Counted from the first letter of the stretch, positions 48,803 to 58,750 are shown. The stretch is DNA of 64,000 nt from Candidatus Latescibacterota bacterium (GCA_022822725.1 JAJEAN010000001.1:580946-644945), one strand, 5' to 3'. Numbers and translations are program-made. Notes: generated by a model not told the origin, from the sequence alone.

Positions 48803-50050
48803 ATGCCCGTTCAGACGCTTGAGTTTCCCAATGACCATGGCGACCAGCTTGCCGCACGGCTCAGCCTGCCGCCCGACGGCAGGCCGGTCGCCTACGCCCT
48901 CTTCGCCCACTGCTTCACCTGCAACCGGAACCTGAACGCCGTCCGGCGCATCAGCCAGGAAATGTCCGATCACGGCCTGGCCGTTCTGCAGTTCGATTTC
49001 ACCGGCCTGGGCGACAGTGAAGGGGACTTTTCCGATACCGGCTTCTCGTCCAACGTGGACGACCTGGTCGCCGCGGCGAGGTACCTCGAGACCGAATACG
49101 AGGCGCCACGGGTCCTGATCGGGCACTCCCTCGGCGGCGCGGCCGTGCTCAAGGCCGCGGGAGACATACCTTCCTGTAAGGCCGTCGTGACCATCGGCGC
49201 GCCGTCCGACCCGAAGCACGTGACCCACCTGATCGAGGACGCCCGGGAGACCATCGAGCAGACCGGCCAGGCGACCGTCACGCTCGCCGGCCGTTCTTTC
49301 CTGATTAAAAAGCAGTTCCTGGACGATCTGGAAGAGACGCGGATGGACGAGACGATCCGGGGGCTGCGCCGCGCCCTGCTGGTGTGCCATTCGCCCATCG
49401 ACCAGACGGTCGGCATCGAAAACGCCGCCCGGATCTTTCAGGCCGCGCTTCATCCCAAGAGTTTCCTGTCTCTGGACAAGGCGGATCACCTGCTTACAAG
49501 CGAGGCCGACGCCTTCTACGTGGGCCGGGCGGCCGCGGCGTGGGCCACGCGGTACCTGGACGTGCCCGGTGCTGGGGAGGGCGGACCCGAAGCCGCGGGA
49601 GACGGCGGACCCGAAGCGGCGGAAAGCCAGGTGGTGGTACGCACGGGGCGGGAACATTACTATACCGAGGTCGTGGCTTCGGGCCACCGCCTGACCGTGG
49701 ACGAACCGGAATCGGTGGGGGGAACGGACCGCGGCGGTACGCCCTACGACCTGCTGCTCGGGGCCCTGGGGTCCTGCACGTCCATCACCCTGCGGATGTA
49801 TGCCGACCGGAAATCCTGGCCGCTGGAGGAGATCGTCGTCCGGCTCAGCCACGCGAAGATCCACGCCAGCCATTGCGAGACCTGCGAAACCGCCGAGGGC
49901 AAGGTGGACCGTATCGAACGGGAGATCGAGTTGACCGGCGACCTTTCGGATGAACAGCGGGCGCGGCTGCTCGAGATCGCCGACCGCTGTCCCGTGCACC
50001 GGACGCTCCACTCCGAGATCCTGGTGGAGACCCGGCTTCACGAACCATGA
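48803..50050 (+). CDS. Alpha/beta hydrolase fused to OsmC-like domain
   Basis: 415 residues. Residues 1-255 are an alpha/beta hydrolase with [11 protein letters not shown], nucleophile elbow IGHSLGG and a late His (LDKADHLLT). Residues about 275-415 are an OsmC/Ohr-like domain with its two redox cysteines in [13 protein letters not shown] and HCETCE. This fusion is a known family; OsmC domains detoxify organic hydroperoxides, and the hydrolase may supply or process the substrate. The linker contains a 24-bp tandem repeat (49581 and 49605) encoding [16 protein letters not shown], so its length is probably variable. No signal peptide. Confidence 0.93.
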   Translation: MPVQTLEFPNDHGDQLAARLSLPPDGRPVAYALFAHCFTCNRNLNAVRRISQEMSDHGLAVLQFDFTGLGDSEGDFSDTGFSSNVDDLVAAARYLETEYEAPRVLIGHSLGGAAVLKAAGDIPSCKAVVTIGAPSDPKHVTHLIEDARETIEQTGQATVTLAGRSFLIKKQFLDDLEETRMDETIRGLRRALLVCHSPIDQTVGIENAARIFQAALHPKSFLSLDKADHLLTSEADAFYVGRAAAAWATRYLDVPGAGEGGPEAAGDGGPEAAESQVVVRTGREHYYTEVVASGHRLTVDEPESVGGTDRGGTPYDLLLGALGSCTSITLRMYADRKSWPLEEIVVRLSHAKIHASHCETCETAEGKVDRIEREIELTGDLSDEQRARLLEIADRCPVHRTLHSEILVETRLHEP

Positions 50051-50115
50051 CAACGACCCATTTCAACGCATGAACGCGATGCCGGCCAACACGTGAAGGC
50101 GCCACTTCCCAGCCC

Positions 50116-50700
50116 ATGAACTACCTGGCCCATCTGTATTTCGCCGAAGACACGCCCGAATCCCGCGTCGGGAACCTGATGGTGGATTTCGTCCGGGGGC
50201 CGGTGGACGGGCAGCCGTACAACGGCGCGGTCATGCGGGGCATGCGGAGCCACGTGGCCGTGGACCGCTATACCGACGGCCACGACGTGGTCCGCGAAAG
50301 CAAGGCGCTCATAAGCCCCTCCCGCCGCCGGTTCGCCGGGATCATCGTGGATATCTGCTACGACCATTACCTCGCGCGGCACTGGCCGGCATTCTCGGAC
50401 GAGCCCCTGGCCGATTTCATCGAACGGACCTACGGATCCTTAAGCGCTTACCGGGGAGATATGCCGCCGGTCCTGTCCCGGGTGATCCGGCACATGGTGA
50501 AACACGACTGGCTTCACGGCTACCGGGAAACCGCCGGGATCGGCCGGGCGCTGGACGGCCTGTCCATGCGGCTTCGGCGGCCAAACACGCTGGCCGGATC
50601 GGTGGAGGAACTCGAGGCCAACTACGACGAGATGGAAGGGCACTTCCTGCGGTTCTTCCCGGACCTGGTCCGGCACATGGAAAGGCAGCGGGCGCGATGA
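50116..50700 (+). CDS. Acyl carrier protein phosphodiesterase (AcpH/DUF479)
   Basis: 194 residues, the usual length. MNYLAHLYFAEDTPESRVGNLMVDFVRG and HVAVDRYTDGHDVVRESKALISPSRRRFAGIIVDICYDHYLARHW are the family signature; AcpH belongs to the HD-like hydrolase fold and removes 4'-phosphopantetheine from ACP. It is cytoplasmic. The stop codon overlaps the next gene's ATG (ATGA), so the two are translationally coupled, although a functional link with the oxidase is not obvious. Confidence 0.9.
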   Translation: MNYLAHLYFAEDTPESRVGNLMVDFVRGPVDGQPYNGAVMRGMRSHVAVDRYTDGHDVVRESKALISPSRRRFAGIIVDICYDHYLARHWPAFSDEPLADFIERTYGSLSAYRGDMPPVLSRVIRHMVKHDWLHGYRETAGIGRALDGLSMRLRRPNTLAGSVEELEANYDEMEGHFLRFFPDLVRHMERQRAR

Positions 50701-51836
50701 GCAGCCACTACGACGTCATCGTGGTCGGCCTCGGCGCCATGGGTTCGGCCACGTGCTACCACCTGGCCGGCCGGGGCGCGAAGGTCCTCGGCCTGGAGCG
50801 CTTCGACCTGCCCCACGCTCAGGGCAGTTCCCACGGGTATTCCCGCCACACGAAGACGGCGGTCTACGTGGATACGCCCTACGAGCCCTTCATTGGCCGC
50901 TCCTTCGAGCTCTGGCGTCTCCTCGAGGGCGAGACCGGCCAGCAGATCCTGGTGACGACCGGCTACCTGCGCATGGCCGATACCGGTACGTGGGACCATC
51001 TGCGGGGCAAGGTCAGGCACGAGGTGCTGACCGCCGACGAACTGGCCTACCGGTATCCGCAGTTCACGCTGACGTCCGACTACCACGGGCTGTACGATCC
51101 GAACGGGGGCCTGCTGCGACCGGAACTGGCCATCGCGAGTCACCTCATCCAGGCGTCGCGCAGCGGCGCCGAGATCCACGGACGCGAAGCCGTGACCGGG
51201 TGGAAGGAAACGGCCCAAAGTGTGGAGGTGGAGACCGGCCGCGGCCGTTACAGCGCGGACCAGGTCGTCTTCTGCAGCGGTTCGTGGACCGCCCCGCTGA
51301 TCGCGGACCTGGGCATATCCATGACCGTTACCCGCCAGCCCCTGGCCTGGGTGTGGCCCGCGCGGAACGCGGCGTCCTTCGACGTCGGTGCGCTGCCCAT
51401 CTGGCAGATCCCCGCGCCTGAGTACGACGGTGAGTACTACGGATTCCCCATGATGCCCGACCATCCGGGGTTCAAGCTGGCGCTCCACAGGTACGGCGAG
51501 GCGTCCGATCCCGATAACCTGGACCGGAGCGCCCGTCCCGAAGACGAGGAGGAAGTGCGGGTGTGTCTACGCCGGTATATTCCCGACGCCGACGGGCCGC
51601 TCACGGCCTTGCGGATCTGCATGTATACCCGCACGGCGGATGATCATCCCGTACTCGACCGGCACCCGAACTACGCGCGGGTGACGGTGGGCTGCGGTTT
51701 CAGCGGGACCGGCTTCAAGTTCTCCAGCGTCTTCGGCGAATGGCTGGCCGAGACGGCGCTGGGGCAGCAGACGACGATCGAAAATGACACCTTTCGTTTC
51801 GAACGACTGCTCGAGTCCGACCATACGGACGACTGA
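50697..51836 (+). CDS. FAD-dependent amine oxidase, monomeric sarcosine oxidase / N-methyltryptophan oxidase type
   Basis: 379 residues. The N-terminal dinucleotide motif is DVIVVGLGAMGSATCYHLA, followed by QGSSHGYSRHTKTAVY (FAD contacts). The cysteine that covalently binds FAD in monomeric sarcosine oxidase is present in LRICMYTRTADDHPVLDRHP, and GCGFSGTGFKFSSVFGEWLAE is the C-terminal FAD block. It likely oxidises an N-methyl amino acid to the amine, formaldehyde and hydrogen peroxide. Exact substrate unknown. Overlaps the AcpH gene by 4 bp. Confidence 0.93.
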   Translation: MSSHYDVIVVGLGAMGSATCYHLAGRGAKVLGLERFDLPHAQGSSHGYSRHTKTAVYVDTPYEPFIGRSFELWRLLEGETGQQILVTTGYLRMADTGTWDHLRGKVRHEVLTADELAYRYPQFTLTSDYHGLYDPNGGLLRPELAIASHLIQASRSGAEIHGREAVTGWKETAQSVEVETGRGRYSADQVVFCSGSWTAPLIADLGISMTVTRQPLAWVWPARNAASFDVGALPIWQIPAPEYDGEYYGFPMMPDHPGFKLALHRYGEASDPDNLDRSARPEDEEEVRVCLRRYIPDADGPLTALRICMYTRTADDHPVLDRHPNYARVTVGCGFSGTGFKFSSVFGEWLAETALGQQTTIENDTFRFERLLESDHTDD

Positions 51837-51843
51837 GCATACG

Positions 51844-51890
51844 GCGCGCATCACGAACACAGCGCGCATCACGAACACAGCGCGCATCAC
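51844..51890 (+). repeat. 18-bp tandem repeat between oxidase and PhyH genes
   Basis: GCGCGCATCACGAACACA at 51844-51861 and 51862-51879, with a partial third copy to 51890. A second motif, CCGGAATCCTGAC, is also duplicated shortly downstream (about 51893 and 51929). Confidence 0.8.
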
Positions 51891-51959
51891 CACCGGAATC
51901 CTGACGATGCGGTTCAGCCCATACAACAGCCGGAATCCTGACAGATAGGAGCGACCATC

Positions 51960-52751
51960 ATGAATAGCCATATCACCGCGGACCAGTGGGCGGAATTCGA
52001 ACGACAAGGCTACCTTCGTCTCGGCAGCGTGATGGAACCGGGTGAGCTCGAGCGGCTTCAGGAACGCATCGACGACATCATGCTTGGGCGGGCCGATATA
52101 GACTACAGCCGGGTCATGATGCAGCTCGATCGCGACCCGGAGCGCGGGGGCGACAAGCCCGGACCGCAGAGCAGAGGACACAAGGGCGCCACGCTCTGCT
52201 ACCGGAAGATCCAGGACCTTGAGCTGGATCCGGTCTACCTGTCCTTCATGCAGAAGCCGGTCTTCGAGGAGATCTGCGATCGGGTCTACGGCTCCGATAC
52301 GCCGGTGGCCTGCTTCCGTGCGATGTTCATGAACAAGCCCAGTGGCGAAGGGACGCCCCTGGTCTGGCACCAGGACCGGTGGACCGACCTGGACCGCGAC
52401 CCGCTCGTCACGTTGTGGACGGCACTGGACGATTCCGTCGTGGCGAACGGCTGCGTGAAGATCATCCCGGGGTCTCACCGCCGGCTCATCAACCCGAGCC
52501 ACGGGTCCGGATTCCTGACCGACGAGCAGGCCAAGGACGTGGTGGCGGAAAACGAACCCGTCAACATGGAAGTCCCGTGCGGCGAAACCGTGCTGATGCA
52601 CAATTGGATGCTGCACAGTTCCGGCACGAACAGCACCGACACGGCCAGGCGCGCCTTCAGCATATGCTTCATGGACGCGGCGACCCGGTCCCGGGCCGGG
52701 CACACCTTCCCCGTCGTTTTCGGCGAGGGTGCGCTGAGTCCGGCCCTGTAG
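51960..52751 (+). CDS. Phytanoyl-CoA dioxygenase (PhyH) family protein
   Basis: 263 residues, with AGGAGCGACC as the ribosome-binding site. Iron ligands His137-x-Asp139 (VWHQDRWTD), a distal His in NWMLHSSGTN and an Arg in RRAFSICFMD identify the Fe/2-oxoglutarate core. The central GCVKIIPGSHRRLI is characteristic of the family. Substrate unknown. It could be co-transcribed with the oxidase upstream; both enzymes use oxygen on small amines or acids, but no shared pathway is proven. Ends in TAG, which is also part of a 27-bp tandem repeat. Confidence 0.88.
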   Translation: MNSHITADQWAEFERQGYLRLGSVMEPGELERLQERIDDIMLGRADIDYSRVMMQLDRDPERGGDKPGPQSRGHKGATLCYRKIQDLELDPVYLSFMQKPVFEEICDRVYGSDTPVACFRAMFMNKPSGEGTPLVWHQDRWTDLDRDPLVTLWTALDDSVVANGCVKIIPGSHRRLINPSHGSGFLTDEQAKDVVAENEPVNMEVPCGETVLMHNWMLHSSGTNSTDTARRAFSICFMDAATRSRAGHTFPVVFGEGALSPAL

Positions 52752-52828
52752 CGCAGGAGCGCGAATCGGGCGATGTAGCGCAGGAGTGCGAGCCCAGCCT
52801 TTAGAGCAGGAGTGCGAACCCGGCGAGG
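52748..52828 (+). repeat. 27-bp tandem repeat, three imperfect units, carrying the upstream stop codon
   Basis: Units start at 52748, 52775 and 52802 with the pattern GTAGCGCAGGAGTGCGAxyC. The TAG stop of the PhyH gene is in the first unit and a TAG recurs in each unit. Confidence 0.75.
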
Positions 52829-52943
52829 TAGAGAGACAAGAAGGGCTGCCGCGATATCCCCGCGTTATTCAGTCAGTACGGCGAACGGGCCATTACGGCG
52901 TGGCCTGTCACTTCCTACCAAGGAGCGAGAGAGGATTGTTCCC

Positions 52944-53795
52944 ATGATTTTCGAAAGAAAGCACATCCTGGCCGGCATCTGCTCGGTGTTCATGGCCGGC
53001 ATCTGCTCGGTCGCGCTGATCCTGTCGGGCTGCGGATCCGCTTCTGAAACCGCCCGAACCAGTCTGCTCGACCAGATCAAGCAGCGGGGCACCATACGCG
53101 TCGGCGTATCGACCTTCGTCCCTTGGGCCATGCGGAACAAGCAGGGGGAACTGGTGGGATTCGAGGTCGACGTGGCCAGCCGCCTGGCGGCCGACGCCGG
53201 CCTGGAAATCGAGTTCATTCCCACGGCCTGGGACGGGATCATCCCCGGACTCCTGGCCGGCAAGTTCGACGTGATCATCGCCGGCATGTCCATTACCCCG
53301 GCGCGTAACCTGAGCGTCAACTTCACCCGGCCTTATTCCCATTCGGAACTTTTGCTGGCCGCCAGCAGGGATGAGGCGGGCCATCTCGTCGACAGGGAAG
53401 ACTACGATCGCGCCGACATGACCATCGCGGTGCGCCGCGGATCGACCTCGGTCCAGGCGGCGCGGAAGAACTTCCCCAGCGCGACCATCCAGCAGTTCGA
53501 CGACGACATCCTCGCCTTCCAGGAGGTGCTGAACGGGAACGCCGAAGCCGTCATCGCTTCCTCGCCCAAACCGGAACACGAGGTCCTGCGCAACAGCGAC
53601 CGGCTGTTCATTCCTTTCGACGAACCCCTGGACCGTGGCGCCGAGGCCATCGCGATCCGCCAGGGAGAAACGGACGCCCTGAATTTCTTCGACAACTGGA
53701 TCCTGTTGCGGACCGAGGACGGATGGCTGAAGGAACGGCGGGATTACTGGTTCAAGACGCTGGACTGGGAGGACGACGTGGCGGCGGATCAGTAG
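52944..53795 (+). CDS. Extracellular solute-binding lipoprotein (family 3)
   Basis: About 283 residues from the ATG at 52944 (GAGAGGA upstream). The frame is open from 52812 but unconserved there. The lipoprotein signal ends LILSGC. The mature part has the amino-acid-binding family 3 layout: GTIRVGVSTFVPWAMRNKQGELVGFEVDVASRLA, DVIIAGMSITPARNLSVNFTRPY, IAVRRGSTSVQAARKNFP, and a final RDYWFK. It would deliver a polar amino acid to an ABC importer, but no permease or ATPase is adjacent. The signal peptide contains a 24-bp duplication (52971 and 52995) giving two copies of AGICSV. Confidence 0.9.
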   Translation: MIFERKHILAGICSVFMAGICSVALILSGCGSASETARTSLLDQIKQRGTIRVGVSTFVPWAMRNKQGELVGFEVDVASRLAADAGLEIEFIPTAWDGIIPGLLAGKFDVIIAGMSITPARNLSVNFTRPYSHSELLLAASRDEAGHLVDREDYDRADMTIAVRRGSTSVQAARKNFPSATIQQFDDDILAFQEVLNGNAEAVIASSPKPEHEVLRNSDRLFIPFDEPLDRGAEAIAIRQGETDALNFFDNWILLRTEDGWLKERRDYWFKTLDWEDDVAADQ

Positions 53796-53897
53796 TAAGC
53801 ACCTGGCAGGATATATCGTCCCAGCGGCTCGGAAATCGGCGGGATGAAGTGTTTCCGAGGAGATGATTATCCGGGTTAGAACCTGCTGTTGATATAC

Positions 53898-54224
53898 TCA
53901 GGCTTCGACGCTGAGCCGTCCCGTTCCCCTTGTCCGAGACTTCCGAATTTTGATGTCGACGTCGCGCCCCAGTCTTGTCAGAAGACGAAGAAGCCGCTCC
54001 AATGAGTACTCCTGGAAGTCTCCTCTCATCAGTCGCGACACATCGGGTTGTGACAGCCCCAGTAGTTTCGCCGCCTCAACCTGTTTAAGGCCACGTTGGC
54101 GAATGATCCTGTCGATACGTGTAACCAATTCAGCCTTGAGCATGTGCGCTTCGGCATCCGGCAAGCCCAGATCAGCAAAGACGTTTCCGCTGCCGCGTTC
54201 AATCTTCATGTTCTGGGTCTTCAT
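53898..54224 (-). CDS. XRE-family antitoxin, partner toxin lost
   Basis: 108 residues with a helix-turn-helix (IIRQRGLKQVEAAKLLGLSQPDVSRLMRGDFQEYSLERLLRLLTRLGRDVDIKI) of the HigA-2/HTH_37 group that pairs with Gp49-like RelE toxins. The first 30 residues (GSGNVFADLGLPDAEAHMLKAELV) are typical of that group. The start ATG overlaps the toxin-remnant stop (TGATG). With the toxin deleted, it may persist as a regulator or be in early decay; the reading frame itself is intact. The C-terminal SRTRGTGRLSVEA tail is variable. Confidence 0.88.
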   Translation of the reverse strand: MKTQNMKIERGSGNVFADLGLPDAEAHMLKAELVTRIDRIIRQRGLKQVEAAKLLGLSQPDVSRLMRGDFQEYSLERLLRLLTRLGRDVDIKIRKSRTRGTGRLSVEA

Positions 54225-54392
54225 CAGTCTACCTCCCCTTCATAGTATAAACGGTAATGCTGCTCAGCAATTTTCAATCTGCGCCTGATAGAGTGCAAAG
54301 CCTATTTTGCTAAGCACGAATTTTGGAAACGCTTTAAGGTCGGACTTACTGGAACCGACCCACTCGATAGGTTTGAGTATCTGTGTTGTCAT
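54224..54392 (-). pseudogene. Internally deleted Gp49-like RelE toxin remnant
   Basis: Starting at the ATG at 54392, the reading gives MTTQILKPIEWVGSSKSDLK...IGFALYQAQIENC and then stops (54264). This is the N-terminus of a Gp49-like toxin (P-I-x-WVGSSK-x-DLK, GFAL-x-QAQ). In the next frame the same DNA and what follows reads IRRRLKIAEQHYRLYYEGEVD, which looks like the toxin C-terminus, and ends in TGA overlapping the antitoxin ATG. The gene seems to have lost its middle (roughly half of a normal 110-120 residue toxin) with a frame change near 54280-54290. Too short to be active. Confidence 0.7.
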
Positions 54393-54681
54393 TTCAATGA
54401 TAGTTGAACCACCATATTAGCACAATCTTTTTCAGAATCCTGAACTTTGAACGTGATTTCGACTTAATCATGTGAAATGGTTGGTTGTTTCACAACAAAC
54501 CAGTCCCGCTGTTCGTAGCAAACCCCTGAATTACCGCTTGACATCAACCTTTCCCCTGCATATCTGGTACATGGCAAATTTGACGCAAAAAAGGGAACGA
54601 ACCTCGCAACCAATTTCGACGGGCCTGGCAGGCTTGGGCAGGCTTGAATAGACCGTAAAAGATCGATCGGAGCCACATTCG

Positions 54682-56082
<1,401 letters not shown>

Positions 56083-56115
56083 CGATTACCCCGAACGCGA
56101 TAGCGGTTGTTTCCC

Positions 56116-56958
56116 ATGAACCTGCTCCTCGTCGGCGGTTCCGGTCTCGTCGGGACGGCCGTCACGCCCTACCTCCAGCCACACCACAGTCTGCGGGTGC
56201 TGGACCTCAACGCTCCCCAACACAATGACGTCGAGTACGTGGAAGGGTCCATCGCCGACCCCGAAGCGGTGCGTAGCGCCCTGGAAGGCATGGATGGATT
56301 CATCACCATGGCGATGAAGGGCGGCCAGGGCGGGCACGACCGGCATCATACCATGGAGCAGGCCATCGACAACTACACCGTCAACTGCCTGGGCCACCAT
56401 GTACTGCTGCTGACCGCCTTCGAGATGGGCATCACGCGGGGGATCTACACCGGTACTATGAGCGTCCACAACCGGCACCGGACCTGGTATCCTTCTGAGG
56501 AGGAAGTGCCCCTGGACGGCCCCAACGTATACGGCCTGACCAAGGGCTTGACGGAGGAGATCTGCCGGTACTTCGCCCGCGAGTACGACATGAACCTGCT
56601 CGTCTACCGCATCACCGGTCCCTGCAACCGGGCCATGTACATCGACCGAATTAAGAACCCGCCCGGCGGTCCGAAACTCTACTACACCGACGAAGAGGAC
56701 ATGGCCGAGGCCTACCTGGCGGGGCTCCGTTTCCTCGATCAGGCTGGCAGTGTTAAGGCTGGCGGCGGCCAGGCCGGCGGCGTTCAGGCCGGGGATGGCC
56801 GGGTAGAGAGCGATCTCGCCGAAAACGTGCAACCCGGCAGCGGTTTTTGCGAAGTGTTTTTCATCTCCGGCGACGAGAAGCGCGAGGAGATGAACATGGC
56901 CAAGGCCCGTGAGCTTCTGGGCTGGGCGCCGTCCGCGCGGAAGAAGCTGGGGATTTGA
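56116..56958 (+). CDS. NAD-dependent epimerase/dehydratase family protein
   Basis: About 280 residues from the ATG at 56116; the TTG at 56107 is a less likely start. The Rossmann motif LLLVGGSGLVGTAVTPYL, an active-site Tyr-x-x-x-Lys in YGLTKGLTEE and YTGTMSVHNRHR for the Ser/Thr position indicate an extended short-chain dehydrogenase. Substrate unknown, probably a sugar nucleotide or related compound. A Gly/Ala/Gln/Val-rich insertion of about 32 residues (nt 56749-56845; VKAGGGQAGGVQAG pattern) interrupts the C-terminal half in frame, like the insertions in MurD and transketolase. Confidence 0.85.
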   Translation: MNLLLVGGSGLVGTAVTPYLQPHHSLRVLDLNAPQHNDVEYVEGSIADPEAVRSALEGMDGFITMAMKGGQGGHDRHHTMEQAIDNYTVNCLGHHVLLLTAFEMGITRGIYTGTMSVHNRHRTWYPSEEEVPLDGPNVYGLTKGLTEEICRYFAREYDMNLLVYRITGPCNRAMYIDRIKNPPGGPKLYYTDEEDMAEAYLAGLRFLDQAGSVKAGGGQAGGVQAGDGRVESDLAENVQPGSGFCEVFFISGDEKREEMNMAKARELLGWAPSARKKLGI

Positions 56959-56983
56959 GCGAGGGCCCCGGTCTTGCCCACGA

Positions 56984-57245
56984 GGGTTACGTGCCCGCCG
57001 AGTCGGCAATGACGTGGCGCATGCGTCCGTAGGCGACGTAGACCCTGGTGGTGGCCACCCCCTTTTCGTCGTCCACGGTTTGAAGCGATCGATTCTGTCC
57101 GGGCTCGGAGTTTACTGCCCGCAGCGGGTGTCGACGGCTGTTGAGTCGGCATGTCCCGGAGGGATGACGCGGGTCTGTATCTGCCGCGCCAGGCCGTCAT
57201 AGTAGGTCGTGACGGCTTCGGCCTTGCCGACTTAGAGACCTGCAA
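56984..57245 (-). pseudogene. Decayed YD-repeat / Rhs fragment
   Basis: On the minus strand, frameshifted pieces read TTYYDGLARQIQTRVIPPG (about 57225-57165) and DDEKGVATTRVYVAYGRMRH with IADSAGT then a stop (about 57076-56984). These resemble the YDxxGR units of Rhs/TcC proteins, with stops and frame changes between them. Composition is GC-rich like the intact Rhs cores upstream on the same strand. Probably the remains of an older Rhs gene displaced by the current cassettes. The match is by eye only. Confidence 0.45.
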
Positions 57246-57310
57246 GGTAGCCGTCGCCGCGCTCGCCGGAATCAGGGCGCCGGTCTCGCCGGAAGAGACG
57301 ACGTAGGAAC

Positions 57311-57613
57311 TGGCAATCCCGATGACAACGCTAAACCAGAGTGCTTAGTCTGTATCTTCAGTTATGAGGATACCTACCTCTTCAAGTACGAATCCCTGGA
57401 AGTATCCGATCACGCATCGGCTACTTCACCGACAACCTCTACAATCGTAAGTGCTCGTATTCTGCCTTGAACTACAAGCCACCGGCCGCGTTCGAGCATA
57501 TGATGACACTTGCCAAAACTGTGGCTTTACTGCTTGTCCCATTTTGGGGTCACTACGATCTATAACCAATATCGACCTTCCTAATAGACCGTGCCATAAC
57601 GAGGTTTATCCCG
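57311..57613. other. AT-rich gap without recognisable gene
   Basis: Composition switches to AT-rich at about 57310 and stays so into the exported-protein gene. No conserved frame is visible on either strand. It could hold the transcription end of the cassette, but no clear hairpin was seen. Confidence 0.4.
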
Positions 57614-58321
57614 CTAATTACTCTTGGCATACGCCAAAATGCGTTCCATTATCAAGTACCAACTGGCGTAAGCACCATCAGGTTTGGCTCTCGTTCTGAA
57701 CTCTTTGAATTTCAATTCACTCTCTTGACTACCTGAAATCGCGGCAATCATCAACTTGCTGGCCAAGGGCATCAGTTGGAACCCCACATACTCAGCGTCT
57801 TCCTCCTGGGTACGCCATTCTGTAGTCTCGTACTCCACCAGTATCGATTCGATAGTCTGTTCGTCATATCGGAGGTTTTCATTAAGCCGTTCGGTATGCC
57901 CAATACCTCCAGCTTCCAAGTAAAAAGCACTGATTTTCCAAGGGAAATCCACGAGCTCGAGGTTTTCTCCCATTGCCAAAGGTTGAAGATGATTCACCCA
58001 CAGTGTGTCATTACTAAACCAGAAGTCGCACCCCTCGAGACCTCCACATCCACCCAGTTCCTCGCCAGTGTCACAATCTCGAACATAGAAACCACCAATT
58101 ACCTGTTTTCCGAGTTCTATCTTCATGTGTCCTTCCAGACAGGCGTTTTTACCATTCGAAAACTCAAAAGTTGTGTCTATTCTGGACTTTGACCAAGACT
58201 CGGAAGAATCGAGTTGTTGGGTGGTCTGCGCAGGCATTGTTTCCTCCGATTGGTGATACTCTTGCGCCTCAGAAAGCATGACCCCCACAAAAAGAACTGG
58301 TATTACAGTGACCCATTTCAT
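57614..58321 (-). CDS. Exported protein of unknown function, candidate immunity protein
   Basis: 235 residues with a signal peptide (MKWVTVIPVLFVGVMLSEA before Gln20). The mature part is Cys-containing (NACLEGHM, RDCDTGEELGGCGGLEGC) and ends in an amphipathic helix. I do not recognise the family. It starts 3 bp after the stop of the DUF5675-domain frame on the same strand, the place normally occupied by an Rhs immunity gene, and shares that cassette's AT-rich composition. A periplasmic location would fit protection against a toxin acting in the cell envelope. The function is inferred from position alone. Confidence 0.6.
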   Translation of the reverse strand: MKWVTVIPVLFVGVMLSEAQEYHQSEETMPAQTTQQLDSSESWSKSRIDTTFEFSNGKNACLEGHMKIELGKQVIGGFYVRDCDTGEELGGCGGLEGCDFWFSNDTLWVNHLQPLAMGENLELVDFPWKISAFYLEAGGIGHTERLNENLRYDEQTIESILVEYETTEWRTQEEDAEYVGFQLMPLASKLMIAAISGSQESELKFKEFRTRAKPDGAYASWYLIMERILAYAKSN

Positions 58322-58324
58322 TCC

Positions 58325-58747
58325 TTACTCCTCATCTTCAGGAAAGACATTGTGAATATAGACCTTCATTTTCGTATGGTCTCTGGATCTAATATGACTG
58401 TTCAGTTCTTTGAGTGCTTTCTCTGAATTCTCCTTATCGGGAATAACATATCCATCAAGTTCACTACCGATAATCAGGCAGCCTGTAGTCCAGCCACAAG
58501 TCAATCCCTCGTGTATCACGATATTCCTGTCCGCAGGTACCTTGTCATTTTGAAGCTTGAAATGGTCTTTGTACTTAGTTCCTCTATGACTCGCAATGTG
58601 GTACGCCCCTTGAGGTATACGTCTGTTTTGATCCCGCACAGTCGTATCAGGTCCCGGCGGTTCCAAAAAGAAACCTCTCTGGCCTGACTCTGGGACGATG
58701 AACGCACTCTTCGTTCCGTGCTCTGTTTCTCCAAACCTGAACGACAC
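58325..58747 (-). CDS. DUF5675-like domain, in frame with the Rhs gene after a TAG
   Basis: 140 codons beginning at GTG 58747, in the same frame as the preceding Rhs gene and separated from it only by TAG and one codon. The sequence (SFRFGETEHGT, GFFLEPPGPDTTV, RRIPQGAYHI, NIVIHEGLTCGWTTGCLIIGSEL) matches my knowledge of DUF5675, a domain often found at the C-termini of Rhs and phage proteins. The His...TTGC pair is reminiscent of, but not the same as, L,D-transpeptidase active sites. It is most likely the true toxic tip of the Rhs protein, now separated by a nonsense codon, or expressed by readthrough or reinitiation. A Shine-Dalgarno for independent translation is not obvious. Confidence 0.65.
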   Translation of the reverse strand: MSFRFGETEHGTKSAFIVPESGQRGFFLEPPGPDTTVRDQNRRIPQGAYHIASHRGTKYKDHFKLQNDKVPADRNIVIHEGLTCGWTTGCLIIGSELDGYVIPDKENSEKALKELNSHIRSRDHTKMKVYIHNVFPEDEE

Positions 58748-58750
58748 AAT

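Noticed and set aside
51844..52828. Attachment sites or transposon ends formed by the repeats around the third PhyH gene
   Set aside because: The repeats are local tandem arrays of different units on each side, not matching ends, and no recombinase is nearby.
57451..57699. Plus-strand frame in the AT-rich gap
   Set aside because: It overlaps the exported-protein gene, has no ribosome-binding site and no recognisable sequence.
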